A DNA stretch of 64,000 bases. It comes from Gemmatimonadota bacterium (GTDB lineage: Bacteria > Gemmatimonadota > Gemmatimonadetes > Gemmatimonadales > Gemmatimonadaceae). The stretch is taken from assembly GCA_003152485.1 (NCBI GenBank), contig PMAE01000018.1:101289-165288 (forward strand), given 5' to 3'. Shown one piece after another: positions 44,836-53,788 of the stretch. Both the position numbers and the translations under genes were made by a program. The notes beneath the pieces were generated by a model. It did not search any database. It saw only the letters and a program-made list of their open reading frames with translations, and was not told the DNA's origin. Within the stretch, counting starts at the first letter, position 1. Each line of letters starts with the position of its first letter.

Positions 44836-45208
44836 CATGAGGTCCGTGGTCGGCATGACCGACTGCGTCATTGTTGGTCTCTCGGATGTGGGGCCGCATG
44901 TCCGGTCGGGGGGCTCGACCCCCAAGGCCTACCCGGTGGCGCACCCCGTGACCCCGACGCTCCGTTCACCGTATTCAGTCGCGCCGGCCCGCACCAGCGT
45001 GGGTACGCCAACGTTAGGCCCCTCGGTCAAGGGTCGGCGCCGTCAGAGCGAACTTCACCGAGCACAACCATAAAATTACTCCTACCTTAGAGGAACAGAG
45101 GACTCTGCGACGGACCAATGTCCCAGGCCGATGGTAGTAGGAGAGGTATGCCCGCGCCCCCATTCCGATGCCGACTCCCCGCCATGCGCGCGACAGGACG
45201 CAGGCACA
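44836..45208. other. Region upstream of the first protein kinase gene
   Basis: 373 bp without a supported gene. A GGGGG-CTCGA-CCCCC hairpin at about 44909-44923 may terminate the preceding gene. An AT-rich patch at 45068-45090 (CATAAAATTACTCCTACCTT) stands out and is a plausible promoter area for the kinase gene. Confidence 0.4.
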
Positions 45209-47113
45209 ATGAGTGACGCGTTCAAGCTCCGGCTCCAGGCAGCCCTCGGCAGCACGTATGTCCTCGAGCGCGAGCTGCGTGGCGGCGGGATGAGCCGCGT
45301 GTTCCTGGGCCGCGATACGATGCTCGGACGCCAGGTGGTGCTCAAGGTGGTCTCACCCGAGACGGCCACTCACGAACCCGGCACCCGCTTTCGGCACGAA
45401 GCGATCCTCGCCGCCCGGCTCCAGCATCCACACATCGTGCCAGTCTTCGGCATCGGCCAGGTCGAGGACATCCAGTACTTCACGATGCCGTACATCGACG
45501 GGGAATCCCTCCGTGCTCGGCTCGAGCGGCGTCGCGCGCTGCCCGCCGCCGAGGTACGACGTGTACTCCGAGAGATCGGGAGCGCACTCGCTTGCGCGCA
45601 CCGTCACGGGATCGTCCACCGTGATGTCAAACCTGAGAATATTTTCATTGAACGCACGACCGAACGCACGCTGCTCGCGGATTTCGGCGTCGCGCTCGCC
45701 CTGGGTGAGCCCGACGGCGCGACATCCTCCGGCGTGACGGTAGGCACGCCCGCCTACATGTCTCCCGAACAGGTGGACGGCGGACGCGTCAACGGCCTGA
45801 GCGACATCTATAGCTTGGGACTCGTGGGCTGGGAGATGCTGACCGGCGAACGGCCGTGGCCCGGTGACTCGCTGTATGACGTGATGTACAAGCAGAAACA
45901 CGAGTCCCTCCCTCCGCTCGATTCCTTCGACATCGATGTCCCGCCCAGCCTCGCGGCGGCGATCGAGCGCGCCCTGCACAAGGATCCGCGTTCACGATGG
46001 CCCACCGCCGAGGCGTTTGTGGCCGCCGCCGACCCGGACGCGGCAACGATCCCAGCCCTCGCCGTGTCGGACACGGTTGCCACCGACATGGGTGCGACCG
46101 ACTTGGATGCCGGCTTCGACGAGGATCGCGATGACGCCGCCTTCGCGCCGACCGACGCGGACGACCCAACGATCGTGGCCCGGGTACGGCGTTCAACTGG
46201 CAATGCCGACGCGGGACGAACATCGCCCGGCTGGCGGACGGCCTTCGACGAAATGCCACGGTCGGGTCGATGGAGCGAGCCGCGCCAGCCCCGCGTGTTG
46301 CTGATCACGACTCTCATACTGTTGGCCGCGGCAGCCGTCGGGGGCGCCGCCACCGTGGGTCGTCGGTTTCTGCCTGCACCGTTCAGCACGACGGCCGATA
46401 TCGCCACGCCGCCGTCCACGACGGTTGCCGAGTCTCCCGCGCCGCCAGTCGATACCGTGCCCACGACCGATGTAGCGGCTGGCCTCGCCACCATCGAATC
46501 CGACACACGCCCGAAGCCGATTGCCGCCGACGCACCCCCCCTCGCAGCTGCGCCCGCACAGTTTGCGACGGTTCCCGTGGTGCATGTCGCACGTCACGCT
46601 CGGCGCGTGTATCCGGATGCGCGATCAGGCACGTCGGTGCGTGCACGCGTCGCGACCGCGGAGCTCGAGCTCCACTCGTACGAGCACGTAATGGCAACGG
46701 CACCGGCGCTATCTCGTCCGACTCAACCGGGCCTCGTACCCGATCGCGCGTCGCCACCAGTGCCAAGCACGCCATCGGCAGCCCCCCCGCTCGCGCCAGC
46801 TGTCCCATCGCCCACATCCGAGCCGCCAAGCTCGGTCGCGCCGGCCCACGAGTCACCGGAACCCCATTCGGCCTCCTCCACGACGGCATCGGCATCGGCA
46901 TCGCCGTCGGCGGCGCCGGACGCACCGGTCACGCGCGCGTCAGCCGTGCGGGTAACGCACAACGCCCCCGCGACCACCACTGCGGATGCGGCGCCCACGT
47001 CGTGCCGCCCCTCGTTTCCGGGTAGCCACGTGTGCCGCGTGTACGATGAGCGCACCGGCCGTATCGTGGAGTACCAGTACATCCCCAACGGCGCGCCCGC
47101 CTCGTCACCGTAG
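45209..47113 (+). CDS. Membrane Ser/Thr protein kinase (PknB-like) with Pro/Ala-rich outer part
   Basis: 634 residues from the ATG at 45209. A Hanks-type kinase fills residues about 15-280: Gly loop LRGGGMSRVFLG, Lys in VVLKVV, HRDVKPENIFI, DFGVALAL and GTPAYMSPEQ, so it looks active. An acidic linker precedes one helix (about 365-385, LLITTLILLAAAAVGG). The outer 240 residues are Pro/Ala/Thr/Ser-rich and end SCRPSFPGSHVCRVYDERTG with a Cys pair. The outer part may sense cell-wall signals; its targets are unknown. Another kinase gene follows 159 bp downstream. Confidence 0.92.
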   Translation: MSDAFKLRLQAALGSTYVLERELRGGGMSRVFLGRDTMLGRQVVLKVVSPETATHEPGTRFRHEAILAARLQHPHIVPVFGIGQVEDIQYFTMPYIDGESLRARLERRRALPAAEVRRVLREIGSALACAHRHGIVHRDVKPENIFIERTTERTLLADFGVALALGEPDGATSSGVTVGTPAYMSPEQVDGGRVNGLSDIYSLGLVGWEMLTGERPWPGDSLYDVMYKQKHESLPPLDSFDIDVPPSLAAAIERALHKDPRSRWPTAEAFVAAADPDAATIPALAVSDTVATDMGATDLDAGFDEDRDDAAFAPTDADDPTIVARVRRSTGNADAGRTSPGWRTAFDEMPRSGRWSEPRQPRVLLITTLILLAAAAVGGAATVGRRFLPAPFSTTADIATPPSTTVAESPAPPVDTVPTTDVAAGLATIESDTRPKPIAADAPPLAAAPAQFATVPVVHVARHARRVYPDARSGTSVRARVATAELELHSYEHVMATAPALSRPTQPGLVPDRASPPVPSTPSAAPPLAPAVPSPTSEPPSSVAPAHESPEPHSASSTTASASASPSAAPDAPVTRASAVRVTHNAPATTTADAAPTSCRPSFPGSHVCRVYDERTGRIVEYQYIPNGAPASSP

Positions 47114-47272
47114 CGCGCCCAGGCGGCTCGCCCGACCGCGGTGAACACGTCGGACACACACTCCGGCGCCGGCTAACCACACGCGACGAGCGCTCGTTAA
47201 CTGGCTGTGCGACCAGCTGAGCCCTATGCTTGAGGCGCAGTACATGGTCCGGGATCCTCCCACCCGCCGCCT

Positions 47273-49942
47273 GTGAACCTAGCGCCCCAGTCCGACCTCG
47301 CCGCGTCACTCGCCGGTCGCTACACGATCGAGCGCGAGCTCGCCCGCGGCGGCATGGCCACCGTGTACCTGGCGCAAGATCTCAAGCACGACCGCCCCGT
47401 AGCGCTCAAGGTGCTGCATCCGGATCTGGCCGCGACCCTCGGCCCTGCGCGCTTCCGTCGCGAGATCACGGTCTCGGCGAAGCTGCATCACCCGCATATC
47501 CTGTCGGTCTTCGACTCCGGCGAGACGCCGAGCGGGCGGCTGTGGTTCTCGATGCCATATGTGGCCGGTGAGAGTCTCCGCGACCGGATCCTCCGTGAAC
47601 ATCAGCTGCCCCTCGACGAGGTAATTCGGATCACCCGCGAGGCTGCTCTGGCGATTGACTACGCACACGAGCACGGCATCGTACACCGCGACATCAAGCC
47701 CGAAAACGTGCTGCTGACCAAAGACGGCACCACACTGGTCGCCGACTTCGGGATCGCGCGCGCGCTCGACGTCCCCATGTCCGATACCGGCGAGCGGTTG
47801 ACGGGACGGGGGATGGTCGTCGGCACGCCGCAGTACATGAGCCCCGAGCAGGCAGCCGGCGAGCGCGACGTGGGAACGCGGGCCGATGTGTACAGCTTGG
47901 GTGCGGTCGCGTATGAAATGTTGACGGGCGAACCGCCGTTCAGTGGACCGACCGGCCAGGCCGTAATAGCCAAGATGATGAGTGGGGAGCCACCCTCGGT
48001 CCGCCGCTCACGCCCGACGGTGGCGCTCACCATGGACGCGGCGATCCGAAAGGCGCTCGCGCCTGTCCCCGCGGATCGGTTCGCGTCGGCGCGCGATTTT
48101 TCCCGGGCGCTGGAGCAGGCTGCCCACGCGACCATGGCCGATGTCGGCTCCCCTCCGCCAGCTCGGCGAGCGCACCGGGTGCCATTGGTTGTCACCCTCG
48201 TGGGTCTTTGCGTGCTCGCCGGCGTCGGCGTGATCTTCGCGTGGCGGCATCGCGGGACCGGTCCGCCCTCGGTAGCAACTGGCCCGGTCGGCATCGCCGT
48301 GCTGCCCTTCGACAATGAAGGCGACACCGCCAACGCGTACTTCGCCGACGGTATCACCGACGAAATCCGCGGGAAGCTCGCGGCTATCCCCGCCCTCCGG
48401 CTCATCGCCTCGACCAGCTCCAATCAGTACCGCCGTACGCAGAAGCCGGCCGAGCAGATCGGACGCGAGCTGGGCGTCCGCTACTTGCTGACCGGTCACG
48501 TCCGGTGGGAGCCGGGCGCGAATGGAGCACGTCGCGTCCGGGTCAGTCCGGAATTGGTGGAGGTGCGGGACGGCGCGGCGCCGGAGACCAAGTGGCAGCA
48601 GTCCTACGACACGACGCTCGCGGATGTCTTCGACGTGCAGTCCGCGGTGGCCACACGCGTAGCCGACAAGCTCGGTGTGGTCCTCAGCCCGCCAGCCCAG
48701 ACGCAGATCGCGGCCCGCCCGACGCAGAGCCTCGCAGCCTATGATGCCTACCTGCGTAGCACCGCGCTCGTCGGCGGCGACCCCGCGACGTTCCGCCACG
48801 CGCTGGTCGATGCCGACGAAGCGGTGGCCAGTGACTCGATGTTTCCCGCCGCCTGGGCCCGCGTTTCGAGGCTCCACACGGTGCTGTACGCGTCCTCCGT
48901 CTCGACGCCGGCCGATGCAGCCGCAGCACGCCAGGCGGCCGAGCGCGCCGTCGCGCTCGCACCGGCGGCAAGCGACGGGTACATCGCCCGTGGGTACTAC
49001 AACCTGATTGTCGCCAACGATCTCACGGCGGCACGCACGGCGTTTGAGACCGCCGTGAGGCTCGCGCCCTCATCATCCGAGGCGCTCGGCGGATTGGCCT
49101 CCATTGAGGCAACCGTGGGCCAATGGACGTCGGCACTCAGCCATGACCGCCAGGCGGCGGCGCTCGACCCCCGCTCGACGATCGCCGCGATTCGGTTGGG
49201 TCAGGTGCTGACAGCGCTGCGCCGCTATCCGGAGGCAAGGGTCGAAATCGAGCGCGGTCTCGCCCTAGCCCCGGCCAATCTGACGCTCATCGACGCCCGC
49301 GTGACGACGCTGCTGGGCGAGGGTAATCTCGTGGGCGCTCAGGCTGCGCTGCGTGAGGTGCCGGCCACACTCGATCGCGCGACGCTCACCGCCTCTGCCT
49401 CGAGGTCTGGTCTGTTCTGGGCGCTGGACAACGCAGACCGCTCCCTGGTATTGACGCTCCCGCTCTCTGCATTCGACGACGATCAAGGAATCTGGCGACT
49501 CGTGCACTCGATGCTCCACCGCCTGGCTGGCGATTCGGTGCTCGCGCGCCACGCCGCCGACTCGGCCCGAGTATCGATCGAGGCGCAGTTGCGGGCGACG
49601 CCGGACAACTTTCCACGCCACATGTTTCACGGACTCGCTCTGGCCGTCCTCGGGCAGCACGCGGCAGCGGTGCGGGAGGGCGAACGCGGGCTTGCGATTG
49701 GCGAAGCAACGGGGGACCAGTTCGTCAACATCCCATTCACCAAGTACATCCTGGCGCAGATCTATGTCCTAGGGGGCGACAGTTCGCACGCCATGGACCA
49801 GTTGGAGTCGCTGCTGGCTAAGCCCAACTACGTGTCACCCGCATGGATTAGAATCGACCCCGCGTTTACGCCACTCCGCGGAGATCCGCGCTTCGAGCGG
49901 CTGATCGCGCAACCGCCCACGGCATCCGCACCGAGCACGTAA
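47273..49942 (+). CDS. Ser/Thr protein kinase with TolB/FlgO-like domain and TPRs
   Basis: 889 residues from a GTG. The kinase domain (about 15-285) keeps ARGGMATVYLAQ, VALKVL, HRDIKPENVLL, DFGIARAL and GTPQYMSPEQ. A helix at about 305-325 (PLVVTLVGLCVLAGVGVIFA) leads to an outer TolB-N/FlgO-like unit (GIAVLPFDNEGDTANAYFAD, LGVRYLLTGHVRWE) and then TPR-type repeats to the end. This kinase-TolB-TPR arrangement is common in Gemmatimonadota and Acidobacteriota. The role is unknown. It is probably transcribed with the preceding kinase. Confidence 0.93.
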   Translation: MNLAPQSDLAASLAGRYTIERELARGGMATVYLAQDLKHDRPVALKVLHPDLAATLGPARFRREITVSAKLHHPHILSVFDSGETPSGRLWFSMPYVAGESLRDRILREHQLPLDEVIRITREAALAIDYAHEHGIVHRDIKPENVLLTKDGTTLVADFGIARALDVPMSDTGERLTGRGMVVGTPQYMSPEQAAGERDVGTRADVYSLGAVAYEMLTGEPPFSGPTGQAVIAKMMSGEPPSVRRSRPTVALTMDAAIRKALAPVPADRFASARDFSRALEQAAHATMADVGSPPPARRAHRVPLVVTLVGLCVLAGVGVIFAWRHRGTGPPSVATGPVGIAVLPFDNEGDTANAYFADGITDEIRGKLAAIPALRLIASTSSNQYRRTQKPAEQIGRELGVRYLLTGHVRWEPGANGARRVRVSPELVEVRDGAAPETKWQQSYDTTLADVFDVQSAVATRVADKLGVVLSPPAQTQIAARPTQSLAAYDAYLRSTALVGGDPATFRHALVDADEAVASDSMFPAAWARVSRLHTVLYASSVSTPADAAAARQAAERAVALAPAASDGYIARGYYNLIVANDLTAARTAFETAVRLAPSSSEALGGLASIEATVGQWTSALSHDRQAAALDPRSTIAAIRLGQVLTALRRYPEARVEIERGLALAPANLTLIDARVTTLLGEGNLVGAQAALREVPATLDRATLTASASRSGLFWALDNADRSLVLTLPLSAFDDDQGIWRLVHSMLHRLAGDSVLARHAADSARVSIEAQLRATPDNFPRHMFHGLALAVLGQHAAAVREGERGLAIGEATGDQFVNIPFTKYILAQIYVLGGDSSHAMDQLESLLAKPNYVSPAWIRIDPAFTPLRGDPRFERLIAQPPTASAPST

Positions 49943-49992
49943 CAGCATAACTCGCCATCGGCATCCGGGATGCGAGAACGGACGCCGTCGCC

Positions 49993-50367
49993 TCATATCC
50001 GTTGGCTGATCGCCAGGATATTTCCTTCGGTGTCCGTGAACCACGCGGTTTTCGCGCCGCCGCCGGTGCCGATGCTGTTTTTCATCGTCAAACCTGGGAT
50101 GTCGTACTCCTCGAACTTCACGCCGCGTCGCTTGAGCTCCGTCACTTCTGCTTCGACGTCCTGGACCTGCCAATACGCCTGGCTCGCTTTGGACGTCCCC
50201 GCGTTCGGGGTGAGATAGAGAAATACCTGGACGCCGCCGCACTCGTAGATCACACCTTCGCCGTACACTTCCCTGGGCGTGAGGCCGACGGTCTTCTCAT
50301 AGAATTGCCGCGCGCGTGCGACATCGGACGCGGGGAGATATGCGCGGATCGGTGCGGTGCTCAGCAT
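49993..50367 (-). CDS. VOC family protein (bleomycin-resistance-like)
   Basis: 124 residues; ATG at 50367 with GGAGTG before it. A single VOC domain: IRAYLPASDVARARQFYEKT at the start and KTAWFTDTEGNILAISQRI at the end, with an intervening YWQVQDVEAEVTELKRRGVK. The terminal DTEGNILAI is typical of this group. The substrate is unknown. It is convergent with the TPR kinase gene, with 50 bp between stops. Confidence 0.9.
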   Translation of the reverse strand: MLSTAPIRAYLPASDVARARQFYEKTVGLTPREVYGEGVIYECGGVQVFLYLTPNAGTSKASQAYWQVQDVEAEVTELKRRGVKFEEYDIPGLTMKNSIGTGGGAKTAWFTDTEGNILAISQRI

Positions 50368-50618
50368 AGACACTCCGAGTAGTATAGAAAGGCCCCTGCT
50401 GAAGCACAGGGCAAATCCGGGACCGAGACGGATGAGGGAATCACGCCGCCCCATAGCGGGGCGTTGGCGAGCCGCCGAGCTCGATGGTACTCAGTAGGGC
50501 CGATGTCCGTCGCCGCAGTTGCCCGCCTGATTGGCCATACCATCAAGCACAGTTTGTGCGTTCACGCCGGCGATCGGGTGCCGGTCCCGTGTCACGCACG
50601 TGGCGACGGGATACACAT

Positions 50619-50660
50619 CCTCGAAGGGTTGCTAGCTTCGGCTAGCAACCCTCAACGAGG
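50619..50660 (-). terminator. Terminator hairpin with cUUCGg loop
   Basis: An 11-bp perfect stem GGGTTGCTAGC/GCTAGCAACCC closes a TTCG loop (50626-50651); the extra-stable C(UUCG)G tetraloop appears on the plus strand. Outer CCTCG/CGAGG pairs extend it. It begins 5 bp after the minus-strand DUF3761 gene stop and is probably its terminator. Confidence 0.7.
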
Positions 50661-50665
50661 CCGAA

Positions 50666-50986
50666 CTACTCGGCGATCCAGGCGTCGATCCCGCCGTGAC
50701 GCGAGCAGGCGAGCTTGCGATCCTTCGTGCGGGTAAAGAAACCGTCGTGGCAGCGGGCGCTGCTGCCGGGGTGATCATGGCGATACCCCTGAATCTCGGC
50801 GTCCGAGTGATGATCGTCGCCACGCGCGCCCGCATGATCGTCGTGTTGCTGGCCGTGGTCGTCGTGTGACCGGTCGTCGGGGTGGGCGTCCTGGGCGCGA
50901 AGCGCAGACGGCGCGGCGGCCAAAACCGTGAATGCGACCGCGACGACGGTCGACAGCCCGAGTGATCCCTGCAAGCGGTAGTGCAT
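50666..50986 (-). CDS. Exported His-rich DUF3761 protein
   Basis: 106 residues; ATG at 50986 with GAGGA before it. A signal peptide (STVVAVAFTVLAAAPSALRA) precedes a His/Asp-rich stretch (DDRSHDDHGQQHDDHAGARG) that could bind zinc or nickel. The C-terminus is DUF3761: ARCHDGFFTRTKDRKLACSR followed by HGGIDAWI, with two Cys that may form a disulphide. DUF3761 proteins are small exported proteins of unknown function. It stands alone with its own terminator. Confidence 0.82.
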   Translation of the reverse strand: MHYRLQGSLGLSTVVAVAFTVLAAAPSALRAQDAHPDDRSHDDHGQQHDDHAGARGDDHHSDAEIQGYRHDHPGSSARCHDGFFTRTKDRKLACSRHGGIDAWIAE

Positions 50987-51586
50987 ATTGCCGTCCTCGT
51001 TAATTGCAAATGGTGGTCGTGCCGCGAATTGCCTCAAACGGGTGGCAAAATCCCGGCCACGGGGGGCCGGGGTCTGATCGCACGGCGATGCTCAGCGCTC
51101 AGACATACTGGCGACGTGCGTGCTGCTTGCCTCGCTCATCGTGCTCAAGACGCTCGTCTATGTGTGAGTGGGTCGCGGATCGACCGAGGCAATTTCCAGG
51201 ATTCGCGCGCGCGGCGGTTCGCGATAGTACTCGGCAAGGCAGAATCCGAGCAGCCGAGTGAGTGCCGAGTTGTTTTGGGATATACCCAGGCTGCGCGGCA
51301 GGCGGCCGTCGCCATCGAACGCGTTGCGGACGGCGACCACGAGGTGCTCGGCGCGCCAGTGATCGGCGCGGCCGCGGCGACGAGGGACGCTAAACAACCC
51401 GCCACCAAGAGACTCTCCGGAGCCGGGTTGCGGGCGTTCATGAACGCCCTTTTCGGGAACCTGCGAACTCAGCTGTTCTACGTCCGCACCGAGCGTCAAG
51501 GCCCAAACCCACTGGTAGCCACTTCAGCGTCGGAATACACACCCTCCCCGACGAGTTGGGTCAGTTAGCGAGGTCCAGTCCGACAG
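50987..51586. other. 600-bp region without a supported gene
   Basis: Open frames on both strands between 51145 and 51568 overlap each other. The minus-strand frame at 51158-51499 contains AVRNAFDGDGRLPRSLGISQ and GFCLAEYYREPPRARILEIA, which read like coding sequence but match no family I know. It may be a fragment of an older gene. No promoter or RNA gene is evident. Confidence 0.35.
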
Positions 51587-52321
51587 CTATTTCCGCGCGG
51601 TGAGAATCCGCGTCGGCGGGAAGATCCACCGTGTGATGCCGTGTGTCCGGACCTGACGCATTCCAGCGGCGCGGAGATCGTCCGCATACTGCCCGACGTG
51701 CCCTAAGTCCATGATGCCGACCTGGCCGCCAGGCTTGAGCACCCGCACGAATTCCTGGATCGCGCGCCGCCGCTCCCCACGCCCGCTGATGTTGTGCAGC
51801 ACGAGATTCGACACGATGGCGTCGAACGACGCATCCGGAAACGGAAGCGCACGCACATCGCCGTCGTGGACTTCCACTCGGTCCGCTACCCCCTCGGCTT
51901 CCGCGTTCGCGAGTGTCGCGCTCTTGCTGTTGTCACCCTGATCCTTCTGTGACCAGACATCCACACCGACCGCCCGACCGCTCGGCACCCGATGCGCGGC
52001 ACCGATGAGCAGCAATCCATGCCCGCACCCCGCATCCAGTACGGTGGCCGACGGATCCAGCGCGAGGCGGTCGAGCAGTCCGTCGCGCGCGCGGAGCTTC
52101 CCGACTCGGCTGCTCAACACCATCAGCGTCCCAAAGAACACGAAATACCCGCCGGTATATATCAGTGAGATCCCCGGGTCATGGCTCGGCGATCCCCTCA
52201 TCACCAACCCGAGGCCAACGACGAGGCATACGACGCCGGTGATATACATGCCCCGCACCGCGCGTGGTGCATCGAGCCCGTAGTCCGCGCGTGATCGATG
52301 GTGAGGCGATTGCCCTGTCAT
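51587..52321 (-). CDS. Membrane-anchored class I SAM methyltransferase
   Basis: 244 residues from the ATG at 52321. Two hydrophobic helices (about 25-42 and 50-68: ITGVVCLVVGLGLVM, SLIYTGGYFVFFGTLMVLSS) anchor it, then a Rossmann methyltransferase: motif I VLDAGCGHGLLLIGAA, acidic residue in VGVDVW, motif IV SFDAIVSNLVLHNI and post-motif RVLKPGGQVGIMDLG. The substrate is unknown. Diverges from arsR, 115 bp apart, so it shares the AT-rich arsR promoter region, but there is no sign that it belongs to arsenic metabolism. Confidence 0.88.
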   Translation of the reverse strand: MTGQSPHHRSRADYGLDAPRAVRGMYITGVVCLVVGLGLVMRGSPSHDPGISLIYTGGYFVFFGTLMVLSSRVGKLRARDGLLDRLALDPSATVLDAGCGHGLLLIGAAHRVPSGRAVGVDVWSQKDQGDNSKSATLANAEAEGVADRVEVHDGDVRALPFPDASFDAIVSNLVLHNISGRGERRRAIQEFVRVLKPGGQVGIMDLGHVGQYADDLRAAGMRQVRTHGITRWIFPPTRILTARK

Positions 52322-52402
52322 GCTGATGTGCCGGTGCGGCAATAGATGTCCGACATCTCGATGGGCCTCCGGTGACGCCGAGCGTGGCTCAGTCCACTAC
52401 GC

Positions 52403-52430
52403 TTGACATATCAATATACGTTGATACATT
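52403..52430 (+). promoter_or_regulatory. arsR promoter
   Basis: TTGACA (52403-52408), 16 bp, then TACATT (52425-52430). Transcription would begin at about 52437, the A of the arsR ATG, and no ribosome site precedes that ATG. The arsR message therefore looks leaderless. Confidence 0.65.
52409..52426. promoter_or_regulatory. ArsR operator 1
   Basis: TATCAA-N6-TTGATA, a perfect dyad that fills the space between the -35 and -10 boxes of arsR. ArsR/SmtB proteins bind such ATCAA-N6-TTGAT sites. Binding would block RNA polymerase, giving autorepression relieved by arsenite. Confidence 0.75.
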
Positions 52431-52436
52431 TATTCC

Positions 52437-52760
52437 ATGGCCGTCGCCACGACCCCAGACTTGGAAGCAATCACTCGCCGGTTTCGCGCGCTCGGAGATG
52501 AACACCGCCTCAAGATCATCGACCTGCTGCGGAGCGGCGAGCGCTGTGTCTGCGAGCTGACAGATGCGCTGGACGTCGGTCAGTCGCTCCTCTCGTTCCA
52601 CCTCCGCACGCTCAGAGACGCCGGACTGGTCACCGATCGGCGAGAGGGACGCTGGGCCTACTACACGCTCGATGCCGACGCCTTCGCTCAACTCGAAGAC
52701 TTCGTCGGCGCACTCCCCTCGACCAAGCTCTCCACGAACGCCGCCCGATGCTGCGGGTGA
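52437..52760 (+). CDS. arsR: ArsR/SmtB-family arsenite-responsive repressor
   Basis: 107 residues. The winged helix-turn-helix has FRALGDEHRLKIIDLLRSGE, the metal-box position RCVCELTDAL with two Cys (the ELCVCDL-type site of ArsR), and LLSFHLRTLRDAGLVTDRRE as recognition helix. The C-terminus adds a Cys pair (NAARCCG). Arsenite binding to the Cys residues should release it from DNA. The gene heads an arsenic operon with arsM 71 bp downstream. It lies behind a matching operator. Confidence 0.93.
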   Translation: MAVATTPDLEAITRRFRALGDEHRLKIIDLLRSGERCVCELTDALDVGQSLLSFHLRTLRDAGLVTDRREGRWAYYTLDADAFAQLEDFVGALPSTKLSTNAARCCG

Positions 52761-52794
52761 ATCCGTCCGCCCGTTCCATTTTTTTGCATTGATA

Positions 52795-52812
52795 CATCAA
52801 TCAATCTTGATG
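52795..52812. promoter_or_regulatory. ArsR operator 2, before arsM
   Basis: CATCAA-N6-TTGATG repeats the half-sites and spacing of the operator before arsR, 20 bp ahead of the arsM start codon. An overlapping ATTGAT-AC-ATCAAT dyad sits at 52788-52801. ArsR probably also controls arsM from here. Confidence 0.7.
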
Positions 52813-52831
52813 CCGTACGGGAGATACTCTC

Positions 52832-53704
52832 ATGACCACGACACCTGGCTCCTCTACTACCCCCCCGACCGCTGACATCACGGCCACCGTCCGAGAGAAG
52901 TACGGCCGCGCCGCACGGAGCGTGACGTCGGGCGACGCCGCGAGCTGCTGCGGACCGACCTGCTGCGGCGACTCGAGCGCTGACACGCTCGGCACTGACG
53001 TCAACCCCATCACCTCGAACCTGTACGACACGAACGACACCGACGCGTTGCCACCCGAGGCAGTCTTAGCGTCGCTCGGCTGCGGTAACCCCACGGCGCT
53101 CACGACACTGCACCCGGGAGAGATCGTGCTCGACCTGGGGTCCGGCGGTGGTATCGACGTCCTACTGTCGGCGAAGCGCGTGGGCCCGACGGGCAAGGTG
53201 TATGGGCTCGACATGACCGACGAAATGCTCGCCCTCGCGCGCGAGAACCAGCGCAAAGCCGGCGCCACGAACGTCGAATTCCTGAAGGGGCAGATCGAGG
53301 CGGTCCCGCTCCCCGATGCCTCGGTCGATGTAATCATCTCGAACTGCGTGATCAATCTGTCGGTAGACAAACGACAGGTCCTCGCCGAAGCGTTCCGCGT
53401 GCTCAAGCCGGGCGGCCGCTTCGCGGTCTCGGACGTGGTCGTTCGAGGCGAGGTCCCTGCTCAGGTCCGGCGCAGCATGGAGCTGTGGGTCGGCTGCATC
53501 GCCGGCGCCCTCGAGGAAAACGAGTTTCTCACGCTGCTGCGCGATGTCGGGTTCGTCGACCCCTCGATCGAGCCGACCCGCGTGTACGAGATCAACGACG
53601 CCAAGTCCTTCCTCGCGAGCGCTGGACTGGACGCGGACGTCGTCGCTCGCGAGGTATCGGGTCGCGTCTTGAGCGCCTTCGTGCGCGCACGCAAACCCGA
53701 GTAG
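52832..53704 (+). CDS. arsM: Arsenite S-adenosylmethionine methyltransferase
   Basis: 290 residues; GGGAGA precedes the ATG. ArsM converts arsenite to methylated forms. The N-terminal region has clustered Cys (ASCCGPTCCGD). SAM motif I is VLDLGSGGGIDVLLSA. The three Cys that bind As(III) are at SLGCGNPT, IISNCVINLS and LWVGCIAGAL. The end FVRARKPE closes the fold. It follows arsR with its own operator and precedes arsC, so the cell can reduce and methylate arsenic. Confidence 0.95.
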   Translation: MTTTPGSSTTPPTADITATVREKYGRAARSVTSGDAASCCGPTCCGDSSADTLGTDVNPITSNLYDTNDTDALPPEAVLASLGCGNPTALTTLHPGEIVLDLGSGGGIDVLLSAKRVGPTGKVYGLDMTDEMLALARENQRKAGATNVEFLKGQIEAVPLPDASVDVIISNCVINLSVDKRQVLAEAFRVLKPGGRFAVSDVVVRGEVPAQVRRSMELWVGCIAGALEENEFLTLLRDVGFVDPSIEPTRVYEINDAKSFLASAGLDADVVAREVSGRVLSAFVRARKPE

Positions 53705-53788
53705 GACAGGTGGATGCACCTCGTGCGACGGCGCGGCCGGTCGAAGCTGCCCCGAGCCAAACCCGCGGTCCACGCCGGGGTGCCGCGC

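Noticed and set aside
44909..44923. GGGGG-CTCGA-CCCCC hairpin as a riboswitch or terminator
   Set aside because: Only 5 bp of G-C stem with no T tract; too weak for a firm call, noted within the gap entry only.
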